Numbered from the stretch's first letter, positions 1 through 7,719 are shown. The stretch is 64,000 nucleotides of DNA from Frankiales bacterium (GCA_025966315.1 JAOPUZ010000072.1:1-64000); one strand, 5' to 3'. Program-made: numbers and translations. Notes: generated from the letters alone by a model not told the origin.

Positions 1-72
1 CACCATCGCCGGCACTCATCCCTGGGCTATCAGGCACCAGCCCGATACGCTGCAGCCTGCACACACCAATGA
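1..72 (+). CDS. IS3-family transposase OrfB, C-terminal end only
   Basis: Reading from base 1, the frame encodes HHRRHSSLGYQAPARYAAAC followed by THQ and a TGA stop at 70-72. This is the standard end of IS3-group OrfB integrases, the C-terminal tail after the DDE core. It is too short for the ORF track and has no start inside the window. The rest of the gene lies upstream of base 1, so I cannot tell whether the element is intact. It is not the same subgroup as the element at the other end of the window. Confidence 0.85.
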   Translation, partial: HHRRHSSLGYQAPARYAAACTHQ

Positions 73-126
73 AAACCAGGCGACTCTCACAAACCCTGGA
101 CCACTTCACGGGGCCCTGCCAGGTCA
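1..126 (+). mobile_element. Right end of an IS3-family element
   Basis: The transposase stop is followed by CTCACAAACCCTGGACCACT and then a GGGGCCCTGCCAGGTCA stretch. This has the layout of IS3-family right terminal repeats (GGACC core near the tip). The exact tip is uncertain because the left end lies outside the window. Confidence 0.55.
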
Positions 127-326
127 GTCGGTGGTGCTGGCGGGCTGACGTTCGGCGCATACGGCAGTATCCGGGGAGGACCGAGCCGCAATCACACCCG
201 GCACCCCTCACATCAGTACCGCGCATTTCGCCGCTGGTTCAACTAGGTCGAGGCAAGGTCGCCGCGTGAGAAGACGGCGAGCTGTAACATCCGCACGAAC
301 AGCGAGCGCACTCGGGAGGCGGCAGC

Positions 327-593
327 GTGCCCGTGATTGTGCTATTCGGAATTCTGCTGCTCCTCGCTATCGGCTTGACTGTAGCAACCAATTGGCGTGG
401 CGCCGCAAAAAGGTACGCAACAGTCGTAGATGCCTTCGTACCGTCCGGTAGGCCTTGGAAGCGGCGATCACAAAGCCCAGACGAAGAATTCGCCTCGTTC
501 GTTTTGCAGCAACGGGTCATCTTTGGTCTGGTCGCCGCGCTCGCTGCCGGTTGTTTTATAGCCCTTATCATTGGCACGGCGTTCCTACGTTGA
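327..593 (+). CDS. Small two-helix membrane protein, unknown function
   Basis: 88 residues starting at GTG 327, with a GGGAGG ribosome binding site 8 bases upstream. Residues about 2-20 (VIVLFGILLLLAIGLTVAT) and 65-86 form two hydrophobic helices joined by a basic, hydrophilic loop containing RPWKRRS. I do not recognise a family. It lies in a decayed, IS-bordered stretch and could be strain-specific. The in-frame start with a good SD and the clean membrane pattern argue that it is a real gene. Confidence 0.55.
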   Translation: MPVIVLFGILLLLAIGLTVATNWRGAAKRYATVVDAFVPSGRPWKRRSQSPDEEFASFVLQQRVIFGLVAALAAGCFIALIIGTAFLR

Positions 594-680
594 GGTTTTC
601 TCGCCAGAGTGCCTGGTGTGACTCGCCGGGCTTGTATAGGAGTCGCAATAACGGTCGTCTACTAGATTGGGCGTGGTGAT

Positions 681-1082
681 TTGACGAGCAATGGCCGCTC
701 GCATCGAGTGAGGGCCGGCGGCCTTTTGATCATCACCGTGACGGCAGTCCTAGGGTGCGCGGGTTGCATGACCAATAGTTCCTCCGACGGAGTTCGCAAC
801 GTGTCCGTCGTCAACGACTCCGGGAGTTCGCTGTATATGACTACCTGTGAGGACGCTAAGTGTCAGAAGCTGGCCAGCGGCAGAGGTACAGTCCAAACGG
901 GAAATTCATTTCACCAGGCTATTGGTGATCATGATTCCCAGAGCATCGCCATTCGTGGCAACGGACTTCACCTGACATTGGGTCTCCAGGGCGCCGTCGG
1001 AGGCGATACGCGATGTGTAGTAATCAACACCGGTTCGAAAGTTGCCAATAATTACTCGCTGTCAACGTTGCCTGGATGTTGA
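681..1082 (+). CDS. Putative secreted lipoprotein, unknown function
   Basis: 133 residues from a TTG start; a GTG at 708 is an alternative. A basic n-region is followed by the hydrophobic stretch GGLLIITVTAVLG and a lipobox-like VLGC, so the mature protein is probably lipid-anchored and extracellular. The rest is polar, with a pair of cysteines (TCEDAKC) and two more near the C-terminus (RCVV, PGC) that could form disulfides in an exported protein. No family is recognised. It is about 90 bases downstream of the two-helix protein on the same strand. Confidence 0.55.
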   Translation: MTSNGRSHRVRAGGLLIITVTAVLGCAGCMTNSSSDGVRNVSVVNDSGSSLYMTTCEDAKCQKLASGRGTVQTGNSFHQAIGDHDSQSIAIRGNGLHLTLGLQGAVGGDTRCVVINTGSKVANNYSLSTLPGC

Positions 1083-1388
1083 GCAAGTGCGCGGTTAGTT
1101 TTGAGTTTTAGGGCGATTCGTCGCGCTGCCGAATCTATTCCACCGCGACGGATCAGCCCAATGCCACGTAGCCTAATAAGCATGGGCCCATAGGCCGACC
1201 TTAGAAATGATCTTGAGATTGGATAGTTGGGTACGGACTCGCTGGAAGCTGGGCGTTCCTCATCTGCTGATCGCGTCCAGCTCTTCCACGTGTGTTCCGG
1301 CCGGCCCTAGCGGCGAGGGGGCCGGTGGGGCGGTGGCCGCGGCCCAGAGCGTTTTCGCAGGGCAACGCCGCGCGGAACTCACGGTACG

Positions 1389-1812
1389 ATGCGGGACGCC
1401 GATCGCGACGGCCCGGTGCCAGGCCACAGACTTATTGAAGTTGGAGCGGCGCAGCGGCTGGCCGACCGGGCCGGCGAACACGAGGGCGTCTGGTTCTAGT
1501 TGCGTAAACGCGGCCAAGTGCTCGGCCAGGGCATAGACGACCGCGACCGGCAAGGCGATTTTCGCTGACCGGCGCGTGATTTCGTCGGACCGGACTGAAG
1601 GCCACCGCGAGACCGCTCGATGAACTGGCGGCGGATGCGCACCGTTCTGGAGTTAGCTCGAGATCGCCTCTGGTGAGGGCGGTGATCTCGCCCCACCGCA
1701 GCGAGGCGAAAGTCTTCAGCAGGATGAACGCTCGCCATCGATTCGGCACTAGGTCGGCTAGCTCAAAGACCTGGGCGATCGTCAGAGCTGGCCGTTCCAA
1801 TGATTGGGCCCG
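1389..1812 (-). pseudogene. Tyrosine recombinase (phage integrase) remnant with frameshifts
   Basis: Three consecutive reading frames on the minus strand line up as one integrase catalytic domain. The first frame gives LTIAQVFELADLVPNRWRAF and SLRWGEITALTRGDLEL (the RWGE core). The second gives TVRIRRQFIERSRGG and TKSRAGQRK. The third gives ALAEHLAAFTQLEPDALVF and RRSNFNK. The C-terminal HxLRH and Tyr segments are missing after AIGVPH, and the N-terminal SAM-like domain is absent. At least two frame changes, near 1650 and 1556, make it non-functional. It marks an old integrative element in this accessory region. Confidence 0.8.
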
Positions 1813-1980
1813 CGAGTTACGGTTAGTGCGGCTCTGGGGAGATAGGGCTTGCGACCTCTGACAGGACGCGACCGGGCAGTTTGGTCGCGGAGCGGCAGGC
1901 ATGTCGCTGGTGTCGCGGGGACAACCGGCCTCAGAGCCCCCTATGTGGTGTTATTCGGTGGTGCGTGGAGGCAGGGCTCG

Positions 1981-2139
1981 GCGTTCATAGGCGGCGGTGA
2001 CGTGCAGCTGGCCCGCGAGATGTATGACTCGCAGCGCTACACCGTCGAGGCGATCGCCCTGAACCTCGGCGTCAGCCGGCCGACCATCTACAAGCACTTG
2101 AATCAAGAGCGCGAGACCGTAGGGAAGGTGCCACCATGA
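1981..2139 (+). pseudogene. Serine recombinase (resolvase/invertase) C-terminal HTH remnant
   Basis: The ORF at 1849-2139 has a non-homologous front. From about residue 45 it reads VQLAREMYDSQRYTVEAIA and then LNLGVSRPTIYKHL, the HTH_7 DNA-binding tail of Hin/resolvase-type serine recombinases. The catalytic N-terminal domain with its Ser nucleophile is absent, so this is a leftover. It lies next to the tyrosine-recombinase remnant, consistent with layered insertion and decay. Confidence 0.65.
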
Positions 2140-2228
2140 CCGTCATGTGTGACCCGCGGCGATAGTTGGCACGGTTTCGCGGCGATATTTGGCGCTTGAT
2201 TGACCCCCTGGGCGCCTGGTGCGAGTAC

Positions 2229-2693
2229 TCAGGTTGCGGGTGCGTTGCCGGGCGAGGTCGCGGCTACGGAGGGGTGGGCGTTGGGCTGTGGGCACACATT
2301 CTGGTGGATCTCACGGGTCAGATCGGCGATCATTTTCGTCAGCTCAGTGTTGGACTTCAGCTCCAGCTCGTTGGCGACGAAGTCGTGATCGGCTTTCTTC
2401 TGCTGAAAATCGGCCTGCCGGTTCTGCCCGATCATCACGAACGTCGACAAGAAAATCGCCTCCAGCGACACCACCAGAGTCAGTGTCGGCCACGGGCTTT
2501 TCTCCACCAACAGCATCCAGGCCACGAACACCAGGATGTGGGCGTAGACGAAAGCCATCGACCCGGCGAATTTGGTGATCGCGTCGGCGACTTTCAGTTG
2601 CACATCGGCTGATCGTTGCTCCGCCACAGCGATCACGCTCGGGTGGCTCGGGTTCGTGGAGGTGGACGGTGATGGGGCGGCGGTAGCTGTCAT
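2229..2693 (-). CDS. DUF1003 family membrane protein
   Basis: 154 residues. After a low-complexity Ser/Pro/Thr N-terminus come ADAITKFAGSMAFVYAHILV, VAWMLLVEKSPWPTLTLVVS and LEAIFLSTFVMIGQNRQADF, the signature two-helix core of DUF1003. A charged C-terminal helix (KKADHDFVANELELKSNTEL) follows. The family is widespread in bacteria and its function is not established. It stands alone in the accessory region and is convergent with nothing obvious. The ATG at 2693 was kept because it gives the usual short N-terminal extension. Confidence 0.85.
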   Translation of the reverse strand: MTATAAPSPSTSTNPSHPSVIAVAEQRSADVQLKVADAITKFAGSMAFVYAHILVFVAWMLLVEKSPWPTLTLVVSLEAIFLSTFVMIGQNRQADFQQKKADHDFVANELELKSNTELTKMIADLTREIHQNVCPQPNAHPSVAATSPGNAPAT

Positions 2694-2882
2694 GACCCAG
2701 ATTGTCCGCTGGGCTCATGGGCGCTGATCCCGACGCGCCGGAACCGGAACGATTCCGGTACACGGCCGCCACGCCGCCGTGAGCACTGTCCCACCCGGTC
2801 GGCGGTGAGCGAAGCGCTGGGGTTATGGCGGTGGATGTGTGGCGGGGTTTGGGTACTCGGATGACCCCTTTTCCCAGCGCGG

Positions 2883-3590
2883 TCAGCTGGCACGTCGTGT
2901 CGGCTGCTCATCCGGCGTGGGGCTGGTGAGCCACAGGACGATGGCTTGGGCTCGGGTGTCGACGCCGAGCTTTGAAAAGATGCGGTTGATGTGGTTCTTT
3001 ACCGTTTTCTCGCTGAGCCAGAGCGCGGCAGCGATCTCACCGTTACGACACCCACGGGACACATGATCCATGACCTCGCGTTCTCGGGGGGACAGGCTCC
3101 GCATCCGAAACTCATTCGAGGACACGGGCACAGGTCGCGCCCCTGATCGAGGCACCGCCGCCAACAGAGTTCTGATGAAGTCTTCGGTCGAGTACTGGCC
3201 GTGGACCAAGGTCGCGTCGGCGTGCAACCGGTCTGGCCCCGCGGGTTGCGCGGAGTCGCCAGGGCCGGCCAACAACACGATCGCGGCGAAGCGCTGGCCT
3301 CTGATCGGCAGCGCCTGCGCTGCGGCCAGGACCGCGTGGTCGAGCACCACGAGATCAATACCAGGACGTGCGGCCAGCGCGGACACATCCGAGCCGTCGG
3401 CATGTTCGCTCACGAACTGCAAGCCAGGCGTCTCACCGAGTAGCGCGCAGATGCCAGCGCGGAGCAGGATATTGGCCGTCGCGACCACGACCCTGACGTT
3501 CGCCTGTCCGGCGCGGGAATCTGACCTAATCCGTACGTGCGCACCCGCGGGCGGCGTGGCTATCAGCGCGGGGCCGTGAGCCTTGATCAT
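2883..3590 (-). CDS. LuxR-family transcriptional regulator with degenerate receiver domain
   Basis: 235 residues from ATG 3590, preferred over 3641 because GGGAG lies 8 bases upstream of it. The N-terminal half has the response-regulator fold pattern (VRVVVATANILLRAGICALL). The usual acidic pair after the first strand is replaced by Ala-Thr, although a candidate phospho-acceptor Asp remains in VVLDH. The C-terminus is a clear LuxR HTH: LSPREREVMDHVSRG and LSEKTVKNHINRIFSKLGV. No histidine kinase is adjacent. It is probably a DNA-binding regulator that does not depend on classical phosphorylation (inference). Confidence 0.85.
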   Translation of the reverse strand: MIKAHGPALIATPPAGAHVRIRSDSRAGQANVRVVVATANILLRAGICALLGETPGLQFVSEHADGSDVSALAARPGIDLVVLDHAVLAAAQALPIRGQRFAAIVLLAGPGDSAQPAGPDRLHADATLVHGQYSTEDFIRTLLAAVPRSGARPVPVSSNEFRMRSLSPREREVMDHVSRGCRNGEIAAALWLSEKTVKNHINRIFSKLGVDTRAQAIVLWLTSPTPDEQPTRRAS

Positions 3591-3641
3591 CAGCGTGCTC
3601 CCACATCGGGGGAGCACGGACGCGCCATTACGCGTTGGCAT

Positions 3642-4269
3642 GACACGGATCGTTCGACCACTGCGCGCGCATCGCGCAGCACGAGCTCGTCGGTAGATCC
3701 TGCTCGACCCATCGTCATCCCTCGCCCGGCTCAGTGATCAAATGATCATGTACCCCCCTTATCGACCAAATCGACACCCAACTAAGCGATCGCCGGCCAG
3801 CGGGCTGCGCCAGCTCTATGCTTCGGTCTCCGGGGTGCTTCGCGTCGCGGTTTGGTGATGAGCGTTCGGTCAGATTGCAGACGAGGCGGCCGGCGGAGAT
3901 CGTGTGTCCGCCGCACGTCGACAACGGGGATCGTGACTGACGGGCCAGGGTTGGCGTCCGCTCGACGGCGCGCCGGCCTATTGCCTGCTTCCCGCGGCCT
4001 GGCCGCGCGAGCACCGCACGTGGGTTCCCGACCGTCTTCCCCTCGTAGGAATGGGCGCAGAGAACGACCGCAATCTCGGCAAGCCGTCGCGTGCCCGCTG
4101 CGTGCCGCAACCACGGTCAGACCGGGTCGCGAACAGTCATCAGCGGTCACCCGTCAGACCACTTATTCTTTAAGCAGCAACGGATTCAGCACCCCTCCCC
4201 ACGCGCAGCATCCTGTTCCAAATTCACGGAGGAGTTGCCAACGCTCGCGCGCTTTTCGCGTGCTGTAAC
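3642..4269. other. Region without a recognisable gene
   Basis: Several overlapping ORFs occur on both strands (for example 3715-4110 and 3782-4150 minus, 3852-4268 plus). None shows a known motif, a convincing RBS or a membrane pattern, and all are Arg/Pro-rich in the way typical of shadow frames in GC-rich DNA. I call it non-coding or fully decayed. Confidence 0.4.
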
Positions 4270-4308
4270 GGATCCGGATCCGGACCCGGACCCGGACCCG
4301 GATCCGGA
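4270..4308. repeat. Hexanucleotide tandem repeat (GGATCC/GGACCC)
   Basis: About six and a half head-to-tail copies of GGAYCC, mixing GGATCC and GGACCC units. The minus strand frame reads Gly-Ser repeats and the plus strand Asp-Pro repeats, but no credible gene spans it. It may be slippage-generated. Confidence 0.9.
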
Positions 4309-4409
4309 CGTCGCAGGCGCGGACTCGGCGATGACGACCCCGAGCGCCTCGGCAATACGAAGGGTCGGCGTTGCGGGTGGCGTGCTGAGAGCGGAGGGCT
4401 GCGCCGATT

Positions 4410-4462
4410 CCACGATGCGAGCATTGAGCGCCGCTAAATGACGTTCAACGCTCGCATCGTGG
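4410..4462 (-). terminator. Inverted repeat just downstream of the NlpC/P60 gene
   Basis: CCACGATGCGAGCATTGA pairs with TCAACGCTCGCATCGTGG (18 bp, one mismatch) across a 17-base loop. It begins 6 bases beyond the stop codon of the minus-strand gene. This is consistent with a factor-independent terminator lacking a strong U-tract, as is common in actinomycetes. Confidence 0.7.
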
Positions 4463-4467
4463 GTCGC

Positions 4468-5109
4468 TTAGCGGTAGTGGTAATAGCCGAACAGATCGGA
4501 CATCAGATGTACCGAATCGGTCTTGACGTAGGTGCCGGTGCGCAGCGCGTCGATCATTTTGCCGTGGCCGATGTAGATACCCACGTGATGGATAGAGCGC
4601 GCGCTGCCGCCATAGAACACCAGGTCGCCGGGCTGGGGGTTCTTGACCCGGTGCATGTGGCGGTTAATCTGGCTGCGCGAGCTACCGGAGCCAAGAACGT
4701 CACGGCCGAAGGCCAAGTAGTACACCCACCGGGTGAATCCCGAGCAGTCCACGCCCTTGGTGTGGTTGGCGGGGCAGGGCTTGATCGAGCCGGTATACCC
4801 GGCACAGGTGCCTAGACTTGGACGCGGGTGAGCACCGTGGCCGCCTCCCCACGAGTACGGCACTCGGCCGCCTGGCCAGCCAGGCTCACGGTGGCCGCGT
4901 TCGATGGCCTTCGCGTAACTGACGATCTTAGATTGAACGGTGGCGGCCGCCATCGGCGCGGCGAGAGTCGTCACGGCCTGAGTGCGTGCGAGGGCGGGTG
5001 CGGCTAGGGCGGGTGCGGCGAGGGTCGTCACGGCTAGCATCACGGCTACCGTGGCGGCAACGCTAGCGGCGATATTCTGCAATGTCAGTTTGTTTGAGCG
5101 ATCGTTCAT
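4468..5109 (-). CDS. Secreted NlpC/P60 family peptidoglycan endopeptidase
   Basis: 213 residues from ATG 5109 (MNDRSNK), preceded by AGGAGACATC, which is a good SD. The 250-residue ORF in the track over-extends upstream. An N-terminal signal segment (VAATVAVMLAVTTLAAPALA) is followed by an Ala-rich linker. The NlpC/P60 fold then shows catalytic Cys in GVDCSGFTRWVYY and His in SIHHVGIYIGHG. Members cleave peptide stems of the cell wall. The protein is single-domain with no LysM or SH3 repeats, so it relies on the catalytic domain alone. A long hairpin in its 5' leader suggests post-transcriptional control. Confidence 0.88.
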   Translation of the reverse strand: MNDRSNKLTLQNIAASVAATVAVMLAVTTLAAPALAAPALARTQAVTTLAAPMAAATVQSKIVSYAKAIERGHREPGWPGGRVPYSWGGGHGAHPRPSLGTCAGYTGSIKPCPANHTKGVDCSGFTRWVYYLAFGRDVLGSGSSRSQINRHMHRVKNPQPGDLVFYGGSARSIHHVGIYIGHGKMIDALRTGTYVKTDSVHLMSDLFGYYHYR

Positions 5110-5159
5110 GATGTCTCCTGATCTTGATTGTTCAATGACCCCGTGGTGATCGACTGAAA

Positions 5160-5220
5160 GTGCTCCAAGCCAACGAGAATCTGGGTTGCGAAGACCAGAT
5201 TCACGAGCAGCGAGGAGCAC
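5160..5220 (-). promoter_or_regulatory. Long stem-loop in the NlpC/P60 5' leader
   Basis: On the minus strand GTGCTCC pairs with GGAGCAC at the base and GAATCTGG with CCAGATTC near the apex, leaving an irregular internal region. The structure ends about 50 bases before the start codon. I could not match it to a named riboswitch. Confidence 0.5.
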
Positions 5221-5594
5221 CTTCGGAGTGAAGAGTAACGGGCTATATACGCCGGTTCGTACCGAGCTGACCCGTTCGAGCGGGCACGACCGGTTCGCGC
5301 CGACACGACCGGTGTAGCCGGCTGCTTGGGCTCGTTGGATCGCGTCGGACCGTTGCCGCTATTGCGGGTCCTCGGTTTAGGCCGGTGTCTATGAAGCGTG
5401 CGAGGTTTGCCCAACGCGCATCGGGGTTATCGCCGCGGTCGGCGCCGGGGTCGTCGGTGGGGATCCGGGGTCGAGGATGAACCCTGGTTTTCCCTTGCGG
5501 GGAAGGGGAATGGATTGCGGAGGCTAGCTGCCGGCCGAGTTCCCCGGGGGGCCCGGTGTCGTGCTCGGACGTGGGTGTCGTCGCGACAAACTTG

Positions 5595-5631
5595 CCATGT
5601 TGGAAAGCATGCTGCATGCTTTCCAACATGG
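5595..5631. promoter_or_regulatory. Perfect 18-bp palindrome overlapping the start codon (putative operator)
   Basis: CCATGTTGGAAAGCATGC, one T, then GCATGCTTTCCAACATGG: an exact inverted repeat. The right arm contains the ATG used by the next gene. A third half-site GGAAAG directly follows, giving a second smaller palindrome, CTTTCC-AACAT-GGAAAG. Its position at the start codon and the regulator gene in the same operon suggest autoregulation by the winged-helix protein at 6188. Confidence 0.75.
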
Positions 5632-6191
5632 AAAGTTCAGAGCGCCCCATCGCCCCGTCCGAAGCCCAGGCTGCGATCGCGGATGCCGAGTCCGGCCGCA
5701 CCCGGCTGGCCAGCAGCCTCAGGCTGCCGTCCTACTTCCACAGTTCGATCGGCGCGGCCATCGCCGTCCAGATCGGCACCGGCGCAGCAGGTGTCGCTAA
5801 CCAGGAGATCTGGGGGATGGTGGTGCTGGCCGGAGGCCTCCTGGTCTTTGTCCTGGTCGCGGCCGTCCAGCTGGCGCGATTCCGCCGCCTCAACGGCGCA
5901 TGGGTCGGCGGCCTGGCCAGCCAGGTGCTGCTCGGGACGGCGGGTCTGGCGTCCATCACGTATGCCGCGGCCTTCGGGCTGGCGACCTGGGCGGCCCTCG
6001 CCGGTGCAGGGTGGCTCACGCCGATTGCCGCGGTGGCCGGTGGTGGCGCTTACGCCTGGGCCGGGCGTCGTTGGTGGCACAGCTACCAGGGTGCGCCGGC
6101 CGAGCACAGCCGCGGTGAGCACGCCGTCGTCCTAGTGGCCGCCGGCGTCCTTGCTCTGGCCTTCCTGGTCGCTCTGGTGGCCCTGCGGTGA
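5628..6191 (+). CDS. Multi-pass membrane protein co-encoded with a winged-helix regulator
   Basis: 187 residues from ATG 5628 (MESSERPIAPS); upstream in-frame starts at 5616 and 5556 exist. No SD precedes 5628, so translation may be leaderless from a promoter overlapping the palindrome. About four hydrophobic segments follow an N-terminal amphipathic region: FHSSIGAAIAVQIG, WGMVVLAGGLLVFVLVAAV, GLASQVLLGTAGLASITYAA and a C-terminal VVLVAAGVLALAFLVALVAL. No enzyme motif is seen. The coupling to the next gene (GTGA overlap) implies that the pair works as a unit, typical of actinobacterial membrane-protein/HTH pairs of unknown role. Confidence 0.75.
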   Translation: MESSERPIAPSEAQAAIADAESGRTRLASSLRLPSYFHSSIGAAIAVQIGTGAAGVANQEIWGMVVLAGGLLVFVLVAAVQLARFRRLNGAWVGGLASQVLLGTAGLASITYAAAFGLATWAALAGAGWLTPIAAVAGGGAYAWAGRRWWHSYQGAPAEHSRGEHAVVLVAAGVLALAFLVALVALR

Positions 6192-6478
6192 CGCCGAACC
6201 TCGACCCGATCCTGCAGGCCCCGGCCCGGCTCAAACTGATGACAATGCTTACTGCCGTGTCTGAGGCCGAGTTTGCCACCCTGCGTGAGGTCCTCGCGGT
6301 GAGCGATTCAGTGCTGTCCAAGCACGTGAGCGCGCTGGCGGCCGACAAGTATGTGCGCAGCCGAAAAGGCATGCACGCCGGCCGCCGAACCACCTGGATC
6401 TCACTGACCCCGGTCGGACGCGCCGCCCTCAGGTCGCACGTGGCGGCCCTGCGCGAACTGATCGCCGGCGTGGAATGA
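6188..6478 (+). CDS. Winged-helix transcriptional regulator (HTH_34/ArsR-MarR-like)
   Basis: 96 residues. The GTG start overlaps the TGA of the membrane-protein gene by four bases, so the two are translationally coupled. The domain reads PARLKLMTMLTAVSEAEFATL, then VSDSVLSKHVSALAADKYV (recognition helix), then a wing with GRRTTWISLTPVGRAAL. The same short one-domain architecture is often found beside small membrane proteins in actinomycetes. The palindrome over the operon start is the obvious binding site (inference). Confidence 0.88.
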   Translation: MTPNLDPILQAPARLKLMTMLTAVSEAEFATLREVLAVSDSVLSKHVSALAADKYVRSRKGMHAGRRTTWISLTPVGRAALRSHVAALRELIAGVE

Positions 6479-6560
6479 ACAGGCCAGTCCTGACGCCGAT
6501 TCCGAACCGGCTCACCAAGCTTCGCCAGGCTAGGGGCTGGATACAACGAGAAGTCGCCGA

Positions 6561-6818
6561 AAAGCCGGGGGTGCAGTCGGCCCGGGTTGCGGGGTAGGCG
6601 TGATACCCGGCCAACGTGTCCTCAACACGGTCGACGGCCGACGGTGCCACCTCCGGGGCGTCAAGCTCGGCGACCTCGATAGCTCGGTTGAGGGCGATGA
6701 TCGGCGAGGGATCGAGGCGGACGAGTTGGTCGTAGAGGGCGACGGCCTGGGACCAGCCGGTGTCGCGTGCGTCACGGGCGGAGGTGTGCACGGCGTTGAT
6801 CGCGGCGAGGATCGGCTC
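6561..6818 (-). pseudogene. C-terminal fragment of an ECF42-type sigma factor
   Basis: The minus-strand frame reads LAAINAVHTSARDARDTGWS, VALYDQLVRLDPSPIIALNR and GYHAYPATRAD. These match the helical C-terminal extension of ECF42 sigma factors; compare LQAAIAALHAESPSAASTDW and SPVVALNRAVAVAERDG in the intact gene at 24031. The sigma-2 and sigma-4 regions are absent, so it is a relic. Confidence 0.75.
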
Positions 6819-6924
6819 CGCCCGGACCCGGAAAATCACTTATCCCTTGCACGGCGAGGGGAAAGGTAATCGCACCGTGAACGGCATCCGGCCCCCGAGC
6901 CGACAGTGCGACTTCGATTTGCGT

Positions 6925-6972
6925 CACCCGCACCCGCACCCGCACCCGCACCCGCACCCGCACCCGCACCCG
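6925..6972. repeat. Perfect (CACCCG)8 tandem array
   Basis: Eight exact head-to-tail copies of CACCCG between the ECF42 fragment and the GlsB-like gene. It codes only for Arg-Val or His-Pro dipeptide runs in shadow frames. It is a second hexamer array in the same accessory block, with a different unit from the one at 4270. Confidence 0.95.
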
Positions 6973-7035
6973 GAACGAAGAACGCGGATCGGGAGCCGGT
7001 TCACTCGTCGCGGCTACCAGCCGCACTCGTCGGGC

Positions 7036-7374
7036 CTACCGGCGCAGGCTGGAGTTCCGATGCGCAACCGCGTTGCCCGCGCGACTGCTGGTGATGGCAA
7101 CCAGGATCGCGGCGACCGCGATCTCACAGAGAATGGTGAGCAAGGTGCCGACGTGGAACAGGTGACGGCCGATGAGACTGCCGATCAGCGATCCGATCCA
7201 CCCGATGACGACGGTGCTGAAGAACCCGATCTCCTGACGGCCGGGCAGCACGAGACGGGCGAGGCCACCGATGATCGCGCCGACCAGCGCGGCACTGATC
7301 AGCAGCCACAAGGCCCATCCGACGATTGGTAGGACGACGACGAGTACGAGGAGAACCACGATCAAAATGACCAT
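7036..7374 (-). CDS. GlsB/YeaQ/YmgE family stress-response membrane protein
   Basis: 112 residues. Three hydrophobic helices include the family signature GAIIGGLARLVLPGRQEIGF and VIGWIGSLIGSLIGRHLF (transglycosylase-associated protein fold). Family members are small inner-membrane proteins induced by general stress, with no defined activity. The last 20 residues (SSRAGNAVAHRNSSLRR) are a polar tail. It is monocistronic. Confidence 0.85.
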   Translation of the reverse strand: MVILIVVLLVLVVVLPIVGWALWLLISAALVGAIIGGLARLVLPGRQEIGFFSTVVIGWIGSLIGSLIGRHLFHVGTLLTILCEIAVAAILVAITSSRAGNAVAHRNSSLRR

Positions 7375-7530
7375 GCCTCCACGGTACCTACAGCGGCGCA
7401 GTAAGGCTTATGTGTCCGGCCGCTGAGTTGCCCGGCCGTTTGCCAGACAGCACAGCCAGCACCGGAGAGCACCCGGCGCAAATACGGCGTTCCAGTTCCG
7501 CTAGCACCCGGTCGGGGGCATACTTCCGTT

Positions 7531-7719
7531 ATGAGTGATCAGGAAGCGGACAGGGATACGACGCCGAAACCGAAGCCCGGGCCGGGCCGCTTCAAGAAGC
7601 TGCCTGAGCGCGTCCGCCTCGAGGACACCGTGGAATCTCAAGACACGCGCACCGTCGAGGATCCTGAGGGCGGCCGCGACACGGACCGCGACTTCACAAT
7701 TCGCTACGGCGGGGGCTGA
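7531..7719 (+). CDS. Small acidic/basic hypothetical protein
   Basis: 62 residues, highly charged, without hydrophobic helices. It contains PKPKPGPGRFKKLPERVRLE and a C-terminal DRDFTIRYGGG. The ordered Pro/Lys block and codon use look coding, and it occupies an otherwise empty gap, but no SD stands out. Function unknown. It converges with the methyltransferase gene 10 bases away. Confidence 0.55.
   Translation: MSDQEADRDTTPKPKPGPGRFKKLPERVRLEDTVESQDTRTVEDPEGGRDTDRDFTIRYGGG

Noticed and set aside
4186-4413. ORFs reading Gly-Ser or Asp-Pro repeats
   Set aside because: They are created by the hexamer array and have no RBS, conserved region or plausible neighbours.
5240-5330. c-di-AMP (ydaO) riboswitch upstream of the NlpC/P60 gene
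   Set aside because: The minus strand has GAACGGGTCAGCTCGGTACG, faintly like the 3' ydaO motif, but the other conserved blocks and the paired order are missing.
6772-7026. ORF with an Arg-Val repeat run
   Set aside because: It is the (CACCCG)8 array read on the minus strand, joined to shadow sequence.
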